Positions 1 through 7,689 are shown, numbered from the stretch's first letter. The stretch is DNA of 64,000 nt from CAMLJR01 sp964631955 (GCA_964631955.1 CAZWBA010000002.1:248001-312000), one strand, 5' to 3'. The notes: generated by a model not told the origin, from the letters alone. Numbers and translations are program-made.

Positions 1-1089
1 CTGAAAGCCCAGCACCAGCGCCACGACCGCCAGCAGCAGCGCCCAGTTCACGCCGGGCATATAGATTTGCCCCTGCTCGTCGCTCGACGTGTGCTGCACC
101 AGCATGCGCGGCGCGTAGCCGAGCTGAATCGCCTGCCGGGTCATGGAAAAGGCGCCCGTGATGACCGCCTGCGATGCCGTGACCGCCGCCGCCGTCGCCA
201 GCCCGACCATGGGATACAGCGCCCATTCGGGGACGGAGCGGTAAAACGGATTCTCAACGGCGGCGGGATCGCTCAGCAGCAGCGCACCCTGACCGAAATA
301 ATTCACCACCAGCGAAGGCAGCACGACATTGAACCAGGCGAGCTGGACGGGCAGACGGCCGAAGTGCCCCATATCCGCGTAAAGTGCTTCAGCGCCGGTC
401 AGGGCGAGCACCGAAGCGCCGAGACAAAGGAAACCCAGCATCGGCTGTTCCCAGAAAAACCGGGCGGCGTGATAGGGATTGAGCGCACGCATGACGGCGG
501 GCTGTTCGACGATATTGATCAGACCGATCGCGGCGAGCGCCAGAAACCACATCAGCATGATCGGGCCGAACAGCCTGCCCACGCTGGCAGTACCGTATTT
601 CTGCACCACGAACAGCGCCACCAGCACGATCAGCGCAATCGGCACGACATACGCCTCCAGTGCCGGCGCCGCGACCTTCAGCCCCTCCACTGCCGACAGC
701 ACCGAGATCGTCGGGGTAATGACGCTGTCGCCGTAAAACAGCGCCGCGCCGAACAGACCCGCGAGCATCAGATACGGCGAATACCAGCGATCGCCGGCCG
801 CGCGCAGCACCTGCGCCATGAGCGCCATGATGCCGCCCTCGCCCTTGTTGTCGGCGCGCAGAATCATGACCACGTATTTCAGCGTGACGACCACGATGAG
901 CGACCAGAAAATCAGCGACATCATGCCCAGAATATTGGCCTCATTGATGGGCACAGGATGATGCGGCGAGCCGAAAATTTCCTTGACGGTGTAAAGCGGA
1001 CTGGTGCCGATATCGCCGTAGACAACGCCGAGCGCGGCTAGCGCCAGGGCGGTATTGCGGGTACCGGATGGGGTCGCTGCTGCTGTCAT
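1..1089 (-). CDS. kup: Kup potassium uptake permease, N-terminal part (cut by window edge)
   Basis: Low-affinity K+/H+ symporter of the inner membrane, KUP/HAK/KT family. The first 363 codons are present and the frame is still open at base 1; the family is usually a little over 600 residues, so the rest lies outside the window. The N-terminus reads MTAAATPSGTRNTALALAAL followed by GVVYGDIGTSPLYT, the family signature in the first membrane helix. Next come a short polar loop and a second helix containing IFWSLIVVVTLKYV, then RADNKGEGGIMALM, another conserved Kup motif. The ATG at 1089 is chosen because the signature begins just behind it; a GGAA sits about 11 bases upstream. The gene is transcribed away from the DUF5985 unit at 1200, on the same strand and 110 bp apart, so it could be read through from it or use its own promoter. 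The long open frame on the plus strand here is an antisense artefact. Confidence 0.95.
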   Translation of the reverse strand, partial: MTAAATPSGTRNTALALAALGVVYGDIGTSPLYTVKEIFGSPHHPVPINEANILGMMSLIFWSLIVVVTLKYVVMILRADNKGEGGIMALMAQVLRAAGDRWYSPYLMLAGLFGAALFYGDSVITPTISVLSAVEGLKVAAPALEAYVVPIALIVLVALFVVQKYGTASVGRLFGPIMLMWFLALAAIGLINIVEQPAVMRALNPYHAARFFWEQPMLGFLCLGASVLALTGAEALYADMGHFGRLPVQLAWFNVVLPSLVVNYFGQGALLLSDPAAVENPFYRSVPEWALYPMVGLATAAAVTASQAVITGAFSMTRQAIQLGYAPRMLVQHTSSDEQGQIYMPGVNWALLLAVVALVLGFQ

Positions 1090-1199
1090 TGAACGAGTTC
1101 CAGGAAGAGCCGGCGCGAATGCTAACCGATTCTGGATTTGCCGGCATGCGCACGCTTGCGACCACGCTCATTGCCCGCACGAGCCGGCAGCGGCTTCGC

Positions 1200-1457
1200 T
1201 CAGGCCGTGCGTCGGTTCTTGCGCAGGATGGCGACCAGTATCAGCGCATAGGCAAAGAGACGGATGAGATAAAAAATGCGGGCGTCTTCGTAAAAGGTAT
1301 GCGTCAGGCCCGAGATCAGTCGATTGACGCCTTCAACGGAAAATGAAAGCGCGAAAAACAGAAAGAAACTGTCGCGGGTTGCACGCCAGAAGCGCAGAAA
1401 GAAAAGTGCAATAAGAATATTGGCGAGAGTGATTGCGCCGATCAGCATCTCATTCAT
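1200..1457 (-). CDS. DUF5985 family small membrane protein (second copy)
   Basis: An 85-residue protein of unknown function. Two or three hydrophobic segments are visible: residues about 4-22 (IGAITLANILIALFFLRF), about 30-50, and a C-terminal one about 62-78 (YLIRLFAYALILVAIL) ending in a basic tail KNRRTA. The FLRFWRATRD motif after the first helix and the YLIRL...AILRKNR end match DUF5985 as I know it. It starts one base after the stop of another 85-residue DUF5985 protein of similar layout, so the two look like a duplicated pair in one transcript with the winged-helix-like gene at 1719. The function is unknown; a small two-component membrane complex is possible but is only inference. Confidence 0.75.
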   Translation of the reverse strand: MNEMLIGAITLANILIALFFLRFWRATRDSFFLFFALSFSVEGVNRLISGLTHTFYEDARIFYLIRLFAYALILVAILRKNRRTA

Positions 1458-1458
1458 A

Positions 1459-1716
1459 TCAATCTCTCCGCCAGATCAGACCGACCAACATCAGCGACAA
1501 CGAAATCAATGTCGAACTCAAACGCCAGGTGAGCAGATCGAGATCCGCAAATACCGCGCGATCGAACACCACCAGCAGGTTATTGCAGGTCAGACCGGCA
1601 AAACACAATCCGCTCCAGAACAACAGCGGTGATTTTGTCCGCCAGTAACCCTTGCACAGGAGATATGCGCATAGCGATGAAAGCACCGCGCATAAACAAT
1701 AAATGAGTGTCGCCAT
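1459..1716 (-). CDS. DUF5985 family small membrane protein (first copy)
   Basis: An 85-residue membrane protein beginning MATLIYCLCAVLSSLCAYLL, with the family motif KGYWRTKSPLLFWSGLCFAG and the segment LTCNNLLVVFDRAVFADLDL, then a last hydrophobic helix ISLSLMLVGLIW. I used the ATG at 1716 rather than upstream starts in the same frame, because those add about 90 residues that overlap the preceding gene in another frame. The preceding gene's stop lies only 2 bases before this ATG (TGA-GC-ATG), so translation is probably coupled. The next gene, a paralogue, starts 1 base after this one ends. Function unknown. Confidence 0.75.
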   Translation of the reverse strand: MATLIYCLCAVLSSLCAYLLCKGYWRTKSPLLFWSGLCFAGLTCNNLLVVFDRAVFADLDLLTWRLSSTLISLSLMLVGLIWRRD

Positions 1717-1718
1717 GC

Positions 1719-2087
1719 TCAAGGATCCTTGCGCAGCTTGAAGGCATCGGCAAACTGCTGGGCCTGCCGATCGAGATTGGAATGAATGAGATGGGTGATT
1801 TCCAGAAGATGCTTCGAATAAAGCAGCGATAATTCTTCGAAGAGATCGCGCAGCGATGCAGGCTCCGGCGCGTAAGAAAATTCGTCGCCCGCTGCGTTCA
1901 CAATGTGCGCATCGCGCAATTCCACGAGCAGTGCCTGGGCGCGACTTTCGGAAATATACAGACGTTGCGAAAGTGTCCTGCTGCTCCACGGCGCGTTCGG
2001 TTCGCTATGCAGCAGCAACAGCGCCTCCAGATAAGGCACCGATGGAATATTCGCGATGATGAAACGTCGCACATTGACGGGAAGCAA
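1719..2087 (-). CDS. Winged-helix-like hypothetical protein
   Basis: A 122-residue cytoplasmic protein. Residues about 16-65 (YLEALLLLHSEPNAPWSSRT, then LSQRLYISESRAQALLVEL, then RDAHIV) have the pattern of a winged helix: a helix, a second helix LSQRLYI, and a recognition helix SESRAQALLVEL followed by a short wing. The C-terminal part (LRDLFEELSLLYSKHLLEIT onward) is helical and amphipathic, possibly for dimerisation. No catalytic motif is seen. The open frame begins with TTG at 2087; an in-frame GTG at 2072 is the alternative, and neither has a convincing ribosome binding site, so the start is uncertain. It leads a three-gene unit with two DUF5985 membrane proteins, which suggests it regulates or senses through them (inference). 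It could also be a general transcription factor unrelated to its neighbours. Confidence 0.7.
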   Translation of the reverse strand: MLPVNVRRFIIANIPSVPYLEALLLLHSEPNAPWSSRTLSQRLYISESRAQALLVELRDAHIVNAAGDEFSYAPEPASLRDLFEELSLLYSKHLLEITHLIHSNLDRQAQQFADAFKLRKDP

Positions 2088-2226
2088 CTCTTATCCCTGC
2101 GTGATAATTCGAATCTGCATTATTTTCGGCGGACAGGATAAAGAGAAAGTGTGCGACGGCGAGTTCGCCAGCGCACATAACGCAGGCGGAAATAATTGTG
2201 CGGTCAGGCGATCCGGGACTCTGCGG

Positions 2227-3423
2227 TCAGTCGACCCGGAATAGCGCGTTGTCGATAAAAAGATCGGGGCCGAGTTCGATATCGCCGCGCGTTCCACGCA
2301 TGCTCCAGTGCTGCGCGTGCGCACCTTCGGGCTTCACATCGACCGATGGCAGATTATGCGTAGCGCCAAATATTTCGCGGTACAAATCCGTGCGATACAC
2401 ACGCGTCGCCACCGCGGCGGCATCGATCTCTCCCTGCACCTGCTGCCAGCGCTGCATCTGCTGCAGAAACCATTGCGCGTGCGAGCGCCACGGAAAATTC
2501 GCCTGATAGCGATGGAAAACGTGAAAAAAATCGGCGCTGCGCTTGCTTTGCGCCAGTCCCACACGCAGATCGCCGCTCAGCGATTGCGCCAGCCATTCGA
2601 GCGGCACTTCGAGATAATGTCCGCGATCGAGCACGCGCAATGCTTCGATACGATGATCTTCGATCCATGCTGCCGCTTCATCGAGCGCGAGCAATACCGC
2701 TGCATGCGTATGCGGATGCTGTTGCTGCCACTGCTCGGTGACGCCGAAAACCTTTTCGGGGCCGTTCTGCCAGATTTCGTAACCGGTGATGAGGCATTTG
2801 CCGAGTCCCATCGCCGCTGCGCAACTATTCCACGGCTCGCCGACGCAGAAACCGTCGATATGTTCGAGCCGTAAATTGTCGACCATCTGCTGCGGCGGCA
2901 ATGCCACGAGTTTGATATCGCGATGCGGATCGATTCCCGCCGCAGATAACCCACCGGCAGACAACCAGTAGCGCAATAAATAGTTGTGACTCGAAAACGG
3001 AAAGACCGTCGCGAACACGAGCGGATCCTGTCCCGCCGCTTTGCGCGCATGCACCACCGTCGCCAGCGCATTGACAGCATCGAGTGCGGAATCGCCCGCG
3101 GCTTTTTCGCGCAAGGTATTGAACAAACGGTTCGAGACGGTAATCGCGTTGCCATTGAGGCCGAGCGAAAATGCCGTGAGCATCGGTTTGCGCAAACCGC
3201 CGACGCCGAGACTCGCAGCGAGCAGCATCGGTGCGAGCATCTGCGCGCCATCGAGATGGCCGACGATCAATTTATCGCGAATATTCGCCCACGAGGCTTC
3301 GCAATTAAGTTCAACCGTTAGGCCGTGCGCTGCAAAAAAACCACGCTCCTGCGCAATCACCAGCGGCAGGCAATCGATCAGCGGAATGTAACCCAAACGC
3401 AGTGCTGTTTTTTCCAGTGCCAT
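2227..3423 (-). CDS. nasS: NasS-type nitrate sensor, NrtA/CmpA-like periplasmic-binding fold without signal peptide
   Basis: A 398-residue protein of the nitrate/bicarbonate substrate-binding family (NrtA, CmpA). It has no signal peptide: it begins MALEKTALRLGYIPLIDCLP and enters the binding fold directly. That fits the cytosolic sensor NasS rather than a transporter component. Other visible family features are LVIAQERGFFAAHGL, HLDGAQMLAPML, DGFCVGEPWNS and the C-terminal TDLYREIF. In known systems NasS binds nitrate or nitrite and, without them, holds the RNA-binding antiterminator NasT inactive. Here it directly follows a NasT-like gene, which strengthens the call. The start ATG has GAAGAG just upstream. 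No nitrate reductase or nitrate transporter genes are in the window, so the target operon must lie elsewhere. Confidence 0.85.
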   Translation of the reverse strand: MALEKTALRLGYIPLIDCLPLVIAQERGFFAAHGLTVELNCEASWANIRDKLIVGHLDGAQMLAPMLLAASLGVGGLRKPMLTAFSLGLNGNAITVSNRLFNTLREKAAGDSALDAVNALATVVHARKAAGQDPLVFATVFPFSSHNYLLRYWLSAGGLSAAGIDPHRDIKLVALPPQQMVDNLRLEHIDGFCVGEPWNSCAAAMGLGKCLITGYEIWQNGPEKVFGVTEQWQQQHPHTHAAVLLALDEAAAWIEDHRIEALRVLDRGHYLEVPLEWLAQSLSGDLRVGLAQSKRSADFFHVFHRYQANFPWRSHAQWFLQQMQRWQQVQGEIDAAAVATRVYRTDLYREIFGATHNLPSVDVKPEGAHAQHWSMRGTRGDIELGPDLFIDNALFRVD

Positions 3424-3460
3424 TCTCTTCGCCTCATTTACCCTGATCTCGCCTGACGCT

Positions 3461-3500
3461 TTACCTTAGCTGTCCAGAAGTTACCCTAGCTGTCCAGAAG
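3461..3500. repeat. 20-bp tandem duplication over the nasT stop codon
   Basis: Bases 3461-3480 (ttaccttagctgtccagaag) and 3481-3500 (ttaccctagctgtccagaag) are adjacent copies with 19 of 20 bases identical. The second copy contains the last codons and the TAG stop of nasT. The first lies just downstream of the gene and carries a second, duplicated version of the same coding end. It looks like a recent slippage duplication with no effect on the protein. Confidence 0.9.
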
Positions 3501-4082
3501 TGCCATGACAGCGATAATGTTGTTCGCAACTTCGGCGAGTTTCTGACTGCGATCCATCGCCATTTTGCGCATGGCGTTGTAAGCCTGCTCCTCGGTGAGA
3601 TTGCGATGTCTCATCAATAAACCTTTGGCGCGATCGATCTGTTTGCGATCGGCGAGCTGCGTGCGCGTCGCTTCGAGCTCCTGGCGCAATGCGTGGTATT
3701 CGCGAAAACGCGCGATGGCGACATCGACGATGGTTTTTACGCGCGCGGGATTGAGTCCATCGACGATATAGGCGCTGACACCGGCACGCATTGCACGCTC
3801 GATGGTGCCGGTATCGTCCTCTTCGGAAAACATCACCACCGGATGCGGATTGTCGCGGTGCAGCGATGCCATGTGTTCCAGCGTATCGCGGTCGGGCGAT
3901 TCGATATCGATGATGATGACATCGGGTTCGAGTTTCGCGACCTGTTCGGCAAGACCGGCGGCACTGCTCAGGCGGGCGATCACGCGATAGTGATGATCGC
4001 TCAGCGCCTGTTCGAGCAACGCGGCGCGCGCGGGCTGGTCGTCAACGAGCATGACGGAGAGCGACGATTTCGATTTATTCAT
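3486..4082 (-). CDS. nasT: NasT-type response regulator with ANTAR RNA-binding domain
   Basis: A 198-residue two-domain protein. An N-terminal receiver domain (SVMLVDDQPARAALLEQALS, phospho-acceptor region DVIIIDIESPDRD, later VVMFSEEDD) is followed by a helical linker and a C-terminal ANTAR domain (QIDRAKGLLMRHRNLTEEQA then YNAMRKMAMDRSQKLAEVAN). In NasT and AmiR proteins the ANTAR domain binds paired hairpins in leader RNA and prevents transcription termination of nitrate (or amide) assimilation operons. The next gene is the sensor NasS, 62 bp downstream on the same strand, so this is a NasS-NasT pair. I chose ATG at 4082; an in-frame TTG at 4097 would add five residues. The last 20 bases are duplicated just after the stop codon. 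Confidence 0.88.
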   Translation of the reverse strand: MNKSKSSLSVMLVDDQPARAALLEQALSDHHYRVIARLSSAAGLAEQVAKLEPDVIIIDIESPDRDTLEHMASLHRDNPHPVVMFSEEDDTGTIERAMRAGVSAYIVDGLNPARVKTIVDVAIARFREYHALRQELEATRTQLADRKQIDRAKGLLMRHRNLTEEQAYNAMRKMAMDRSQKLAEVANNIIAVMALLDS

Positions 4083-4387
4083 TGATGACAACTGCAAGGA
4101 TCAAACGCCGTGAGTGAATCGTTAGCCGCAAATTAAAAGCGCTTTTCAAAGGGGCCATGCAAGCAGGAGGCCACCGGATGCAACCACGCATCCATTCGCA
4201 GATTTTTTATCGATATCCATTTTCCGCACGCCGAAGAACTTCATTTTGGTGCACGGCGCAATGTATCCGCACCGAATACAGGCAACGAATGATTCGTCGA
4301 TGCTTTTATGAGCAGGCAGATGTACTCACGATGAATCTGCACACGATGAAAATAAAACCGTGAGCAGAAATGCAGCGAAGCTGAAAT
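4083..4387. other. Non-coding stretch upstream of nasT
   Basis: About 305 bp between the nasT start and the terminator of the MORN gene. The only open frame of note (4157-4363, plus strand) has the composition of random sequence and no recognisable domain. The stretch presumably carries the nasT promoter, but I could not pick out a convincing -35/-10 pair. Confidence 0.5.
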
Positions 4388-4428
4388 AAAAAAAGCTCCT
4401 CTATCGCTAAACCGCAGCGGAGAGGAGC
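4388..4428 (-). terminator. Rho-independent terminator of the MORN-repeat gene
   Basis: Read on the minus strand: a perfect 8-bp stem GCTCCTCT ... AGAGGAGC (arms at 4421-4428 and 4395-4402) with an 18-base loop, followed directly by seven Ts (4388-4394). It lies about 100 bp beyond the stop codon of the MORN-repeat gene and upstream of nasT, separating the two units. Confidence 0.75.
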
Positions 4429-4500
4429 CACCCTGTGCTCAGGGTAAATACCCTCCCAACTACATACCACACCACTGGGAGGTTCTCGGGCGAGAGACTT
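4429..4500. other. Cluster of small inverted repeats between the MORN gene and its terminator
   Basis: Several short palindromes follow each other: CCCTG-tgct-CAGGG (4431-4444), CCTCCCA (4452-4458) pairing with TGGGAGG (4476-4482), and CTC-gggc-GAG (4485-4494). With the terminator stem they would make a structured 3' end of the MORN transcript, about 100 nt long. It could be a structured untranslated region or a small RNA released by processing. I do not recognise an RNA family. Confidence 0.4.
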
Positions 4501-4531
4501 TTAACCGGGCTGCCGTGCGCTGATCGCGCAA

Positions 4532-5044
4532 TCAGCGACAGGACCCCATGTAACACGTATGCGTCTTGCCATCGGCGCTGTACAGCGTGCCGCTATATTG
4601 CTGGTTGTTGCGAAATTCACCTTCGAAGCGATTGCCATTGCCCCAGGTCAGCGTGCCCTGACCCTCGCGCTTATCGTCGACCCACGCGCCGGCGTATTGC
4701 TGATTGCTGCGCGCCCAGTTGTAGGTACCGATGCCATCGCGTTTGCCATCGCGCCAGCTGCCACTGTAGGAGTTGCCGCTGCTGCCGCTGGTCCAGGTGC
4801 CGTTGCCGTGAATGCGGCCATTTTTGAAATTGCCGGCGAAACGATCACCATTGCTGAAAACGACCTGCCCCATACCATCGGGTTTGTTGTTGATGCACTG
4901 ACCCTGGTAGGCGCCGTTGGGCATCGACTCACCGACATTGACGACAGTCACTTTACACAAGCCTCTTTCGGGCGCCTCTTTGGCAATATCCACCGCATGC
5001 GCGGCCGATGCTGCGAAACAGATTATTGGAATGAGATAGCGCAC
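4532..5044 (-). CDS. Exported MORN-repeat protein
   Basis: A 170-residue protein with a signal peptide (VRYLIPIICFAASAAHA, probable cleavage after AHA) and four to five MORN repeats. The repeats are recognisable as GxG-containing units: YQGQCINNKPDGMGQV, FAGNFKNGRIHGNGTW, YSGSWRDGKRDGIGTY, YAGAWVDDKREGQGTL and FEGEFRNNQQYSGTL. MORN repeats form extended beta-hairpin arrays that bind proteins or membranes; no enzyme domain is present. The GTG at 5044 is the preferred start. The upstream in-frame ATG at 5059 is followed by GAGGAC, which forms the Shine-Dalgarno sequence (GGAGG, 8 bases before the GTG). The protein ends with two cysteines (CYMGSC). Function is unknown; it probably acts in the periplasm or envelope. 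Confidence 0.85.
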   Translation of the reverse strand: MRYLIPIICFAASAAHAVDIAKEAPERGLCKVTVVNVGESMPNGAYQGQCINNKPDGMGQVVFSNGDRFAGNFKNGRIHGNGTWTSGSSGNSYSGSWRDGKRDGIGTYNWARSNQQYAGAWVDDKREGQGTLTWGNGNRFEGEFRNNQQYSGTLYSADGKTHTCYMGSCR

Positions 5045-5751
5045 AATTGCGTCCTCCATTGCACAAGTTCGATGTCAATCTAGACAGCACTTTGCAGTCG
5101 TTCAAGGCGCATTTGCGATCGCCATCACAAATGAAAATCTGCCGGAGGCTGGCAATCTAACGCCCATGCTCAGCGGCGATGAAAAATGCGGTTGCGTGCA
5201 AAATATTTTGACGGAACACAGCCGCCCGCGACGCTTTAAAGGGAGGTGACCGACAAGGAGCCGGCACAATTCCGGGAAACTCCAGCGCACGAGATGCTGC
5301 AGCCGGATTTTTGTCGCCCCTGCGTTTTTTCGATTTTCGATTCGGCTTTTTTCTGTGTTCGGCAAAGGGATCAAAGCCCTGCGAGGCGAATCATGATGGC
5401 CGGGCCGATTTCGGCAACCGCCCTCGACTCATGAAAATTTATCGCGGGCATAACGGGTTAGCGCAGAAAATCGCAAGACTTTCAGCGGAGTCAGCCGGCC
5501 GACACAGCATCGATATATGGGAACAAAACGCATCGCGAAAAAATTTTTAAAAAAAAATCTAAAAAACCGGACGCGGTGACGGAAAGTACGCATGGCAATC
5601 GGCGCACACTTCCCGCGCTGCCATGAATGCCGCCGCCGCTTTACTGACAGCCACAGGGGGCAATGGCATAATCCCGCCCGTCGCTTCGCCAGCTCTCACT
5701 CCACGGGACGGCTTTCACCCCACGAGATAACGTTCACTTCACGAGACCTCC
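5045..5751. other. Long non-coding interval before fbp, with structured segments
   Basis: About 700 bp without a convincing gene on either strand; the short open frames have no recognisable domain. Visible features are a structured stretch at 5360-5425 containing CAAAGCC, paired arms GCGAGG/CCTCG and an inner GCCG-attt-CGGC hairpin; an A/T run at 5530-5560; and a repeated CACGAGA near 5718-5748 just before fbp. It must contain promoters for the MORN gene (leftward) and fbp (rightward), but I cannot place them with confidence. Confidence 0.5.
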
Positions 5752-6741
5752 ATGCAACGCCTACCTCAAGTTCTCCAGAGCCAGTCACTGCAACCTGCCC
5801 TTATCACCGTGCTGACCGCCATCGCCGATGGTTGCCGCGATATCGCGCGTCAGATCAGCAAGGGCGCGCTGGCCGGCGTGCTGGGTACAGCGGGTGCGGA
5901 AAACGTGCAGGGCGAGCAGCAGAAAAAACTCGATGTCATCGCCAACGATATTCTGAAAGCGGTGCTGCAGGCCGAACCGACGGTACGCGCGCTGGCGTCG
6001 GAAGAGGAAGAAACCATCGTTCCCGCCAATGCCGACGGCCGTTATCTGGTGGCGTTCGATCCGCTCGATGGTTCTTCGAACATCGATATCAACAGCATGG
6101 TCGGTACGATTTTTTCGATTTACGAAGTGCCCGGGGCCACACCCGTTGCCGAAGCCGATTTTCTGCGCCCGGGTCGCCAGCAGGTGGCCGCCGGTTATGT
6201 GCTGTATGGCCCGTCGGTCATGCTCGTGCTCACTGCGGGTCAGGGGGTGCAGATGTATACGCTCGATCAGCATGCAGGCGAATTTCTTCTGACCGTCGCG
6301 CGCGTTTCGATCGAACCGGAAACCCGGGAGTTCGCAATCAATATGTCGAACCAGCGCTTCTGGTCGGAACCGATGCAGCAATACATTTCCGATCTGCTGC
6401 TCGGCAAGGAGGGACCGCGCAGCAAGAATTACAACATGCGCTGGGTGGCGGCAATGGTGGCGGATGTGCATCGCATTCTCTGCCGCGGCGGGCTGTTCGC
6501 CTATCCGTGGGATCGCCGCGAACCGGATAAAGCCGGCAAATTGCGCCTGATGTATGAAGGCAATCCAATGGCGTTACTGATCGAGAAGGCAGGCGGCGAG
6601 GCATGGACCGATCGCGAAAAAATTCTCGATATTCAGCCGCAGACGATTCATCAGCGCGTGCCGGTCATTCTCGGTTCGGCGGATGAGGTGCTCGAATGCA
6701 TCGGCTATCACAAAAAACTCGACCGGCAAGCGGCTCCATAA
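5752..6741 (+). CDS. fbp: Fructose-1,6-bisphosphatase class I
   Basis: Hydrolyses fructose 1,6-bisphosphate to fructose 6-phosphate in gluconeogenesis; cytosolic and Mg2+-dependent. At 329 residues it has the usual family length. Class I features are QKKLDVIANDIL, LASEEEETIV, the metal-binding motif FDPLDGSSNIDIN, GPRSKNYNMRWVAAMVADVH near the sugar-phosphate site, and the C-terminal EGNPMALLIEKAGGEAWT. It begins MQRLPQVLQSQSLQPALITV, with the sequence ACGAGACCTCC just before the ATG. It is a single gene, convergent with the YbaK-like gene (41 bp apart), and follows a 700-bp non-coding stretch. Confidence 0.96.
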   Translation: MQRLPQVLQSQSLQPALITVLTAIADGCRDIARQISKGALAGVLGTAGAENVQGEQQKKLDVIANDILKAVLQAEPTVRALASEEEETIVPANADGRYLVAFDPLDGSSNIDINSMVGTIFSIYEVPGATPVAEADFLRPGRQQVAAGYVLYGPSVMLVLTAGQGVQMYTLDQHAGEFLLTVARVSIEPETREFAINMSNQRFWSEPMQQYISDLLLGKEGPRSKNYNMRWVAAMVADVHRILCRGGLFAYPWDRREPDKAGKLRLMYEGNPMALLIEKAGGEAWTDREKILDIQPQTIHQRVPVILGSADEVLECIGYHKKLDRQAAP

Positions 6742-6782
6742 TCTATCGACGCCGGCCAGCCGGACTCCATCGGCACAGGCAG

Positions 6783-7358
6783 TCAGCCTGAATGTACCTG
6801 CTTCAACAGCGGCGGCCTGAGCGGCGACGCGTGCGGAGGCGTCGATTTCAGGAGTCGCTGCAGATAATGCGAGTGTACGGAGCCGCGCAGGCGTAGCGAT
6901 GCGCCGCGCTCGATCGGATCCAGCCGCGCCATGCGCCGAAACTCGGACGCCGGCATTCGCAGTATTTCATCGTGCGTTCCCGCCTTGCAGAACACATCGC
7001 CAAATTCATCAAACGTGTTGACCATGAATGCGCGCAGGCCGAACAGATGCCCGAACGGCGGAATCGCGCCGACTTCGCATCGCGGAAACTGGCGCTTGAA
7101 ATCGCGCTCGGCAGCAAGCTCGATTCGCTGTGCGCCGAGCTCTTCCCGCAGCGCCTGCGGCACCAGATGAAAATGCGCCGGCATCACTACCATCGCCAGT
7201 TCGGTATCGACGCGAACCATGACCACCTTGGCAAAACGGCGCTGCGCAACGCGAGCGACTCGCGCCGTTTCCTCAGCGGTATAGGCCACCGGCACGGTAT
7301 GCAGGCTGTATTGCGCACGGCTACGCTGCAAATAATCGAGAAGCAGCAGGTTGGGCAT
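6783..7358 (-). CDS. YbaK/EbsC-domain aminoacyl-tRNA deacylase-like protein
   Basis: A 191-residue protein of the YbaK/ProX superfamily, whose members hydrolyse mischarged aminoacyl-tRNAs in trans. Visible family features are YTAEETARVARVAQRRFAKV (helix then the conserved KVV), VVMPAHFHLV, LAAERDFKRQFPRCEVGAIP followed by PFGHLFGLRAFM (the GAIPPFG motif of the active-site region), and CKAGTHDEILRMPASEFRRM near the end. The tail (about residues 160-191) is not conserved. Which tRNA it edits cannot be told from sequence. The ATG at 7358 has GGGAGGG 6-12 bases upstream. Two 20-bp direct repeats with 21-bp spacing lie directly upstream and may be regulatory. Confidence 0.82.
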   Translation of the reverse strand: MPNLLLLDYLQRSRAQYSLHTVPVAYTAEETARVARVAQRRFAKVVMVRVDTELAMVVMPAHFHLVPQALREELGAQRIELAAERDFKRQFPRCEVGAIPPFGHLFGLRAFMVNTFDEFGDVFCKAGTHDEILRMPASEFRRMARLDPIERGASLRLRGSVHSHYLQRLLKSTPPHASPLRPPLLKQVHSG

Positions 7359-7382
7359 CGCTCATCCCTCCCTTGCACCATT

Positions 7383-7423
7383 TATTAGAAACAGGACTAC
7401 TACTATTAGGAACAGCACTACTA
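7383..7423. repeat. Two direct repeats, 21-bp period, upstream of the YbaK-like gene
   Basis: tattagaaacaggactacta (7383-7402) and tattaggaacagcactacta (7404-7423) match at 18 of 20 positions and are spaced two helical turns apart. They lie 25-65 bp upstream of the start codon of the leftward gene, a usual place for an operator or activator site. No regulator is assigned. Confidence 0.6.
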
Positions 7424-7689
7424 CAGGAATACTGTTTTTATAAGACAACGTTTATGGAATAACGATGTAACGCACAGAACGGCAATGCAAAGTACAGGAC
7501 AACCTGTAAACAACTTCGACATTGCGAAGTAATGTGGCACAAAACTACAGGAGTGTCGTCGGGCACTTTCGAAAGGCTGAGATTTTTTTGTTATAAGTTT
7601 CAGACTCAGCCAGTTAGCGAAAACTTCTTATCCGATTATAAAAATTACCAAAACCTCTTAGCCCGCATGACGCTTACACAATTTCGCAC
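7424..7689. other. AT-rich non-coding stretch
   Basis: No gene is seen. It contains inverted repeats ACAGG-acaa-CCTGT (about 7482-7495), CTTCG-acattg-CGAAG, and GGCTGAG (7575-7581) with CTCAGCC (7605-7611) around a run of seven Ts. The last is downstream of the DUF502 gene and may help end its transcript, but the T run lies in the loop rather than after the stem. Confidence 0.4.

Noticed and set aside
67..1041. Long plus-strand open frame antisense to kup
   Set aside because: The minus strand encodes Kup with clear signatures; this frame has the Arg/His/Gln-rich composition of an antisense shadow.
5102..5374. 90-codon minus-strand frame
   Set aside because: No domain, low-complexity composition, no ribosome site; treated as non-coding.
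5592..6530. 312-codon plus-strand open frame overlapping fbp
   Set aside because: A shifted-frame shadow of fbp; the first part is non-coding sequence.
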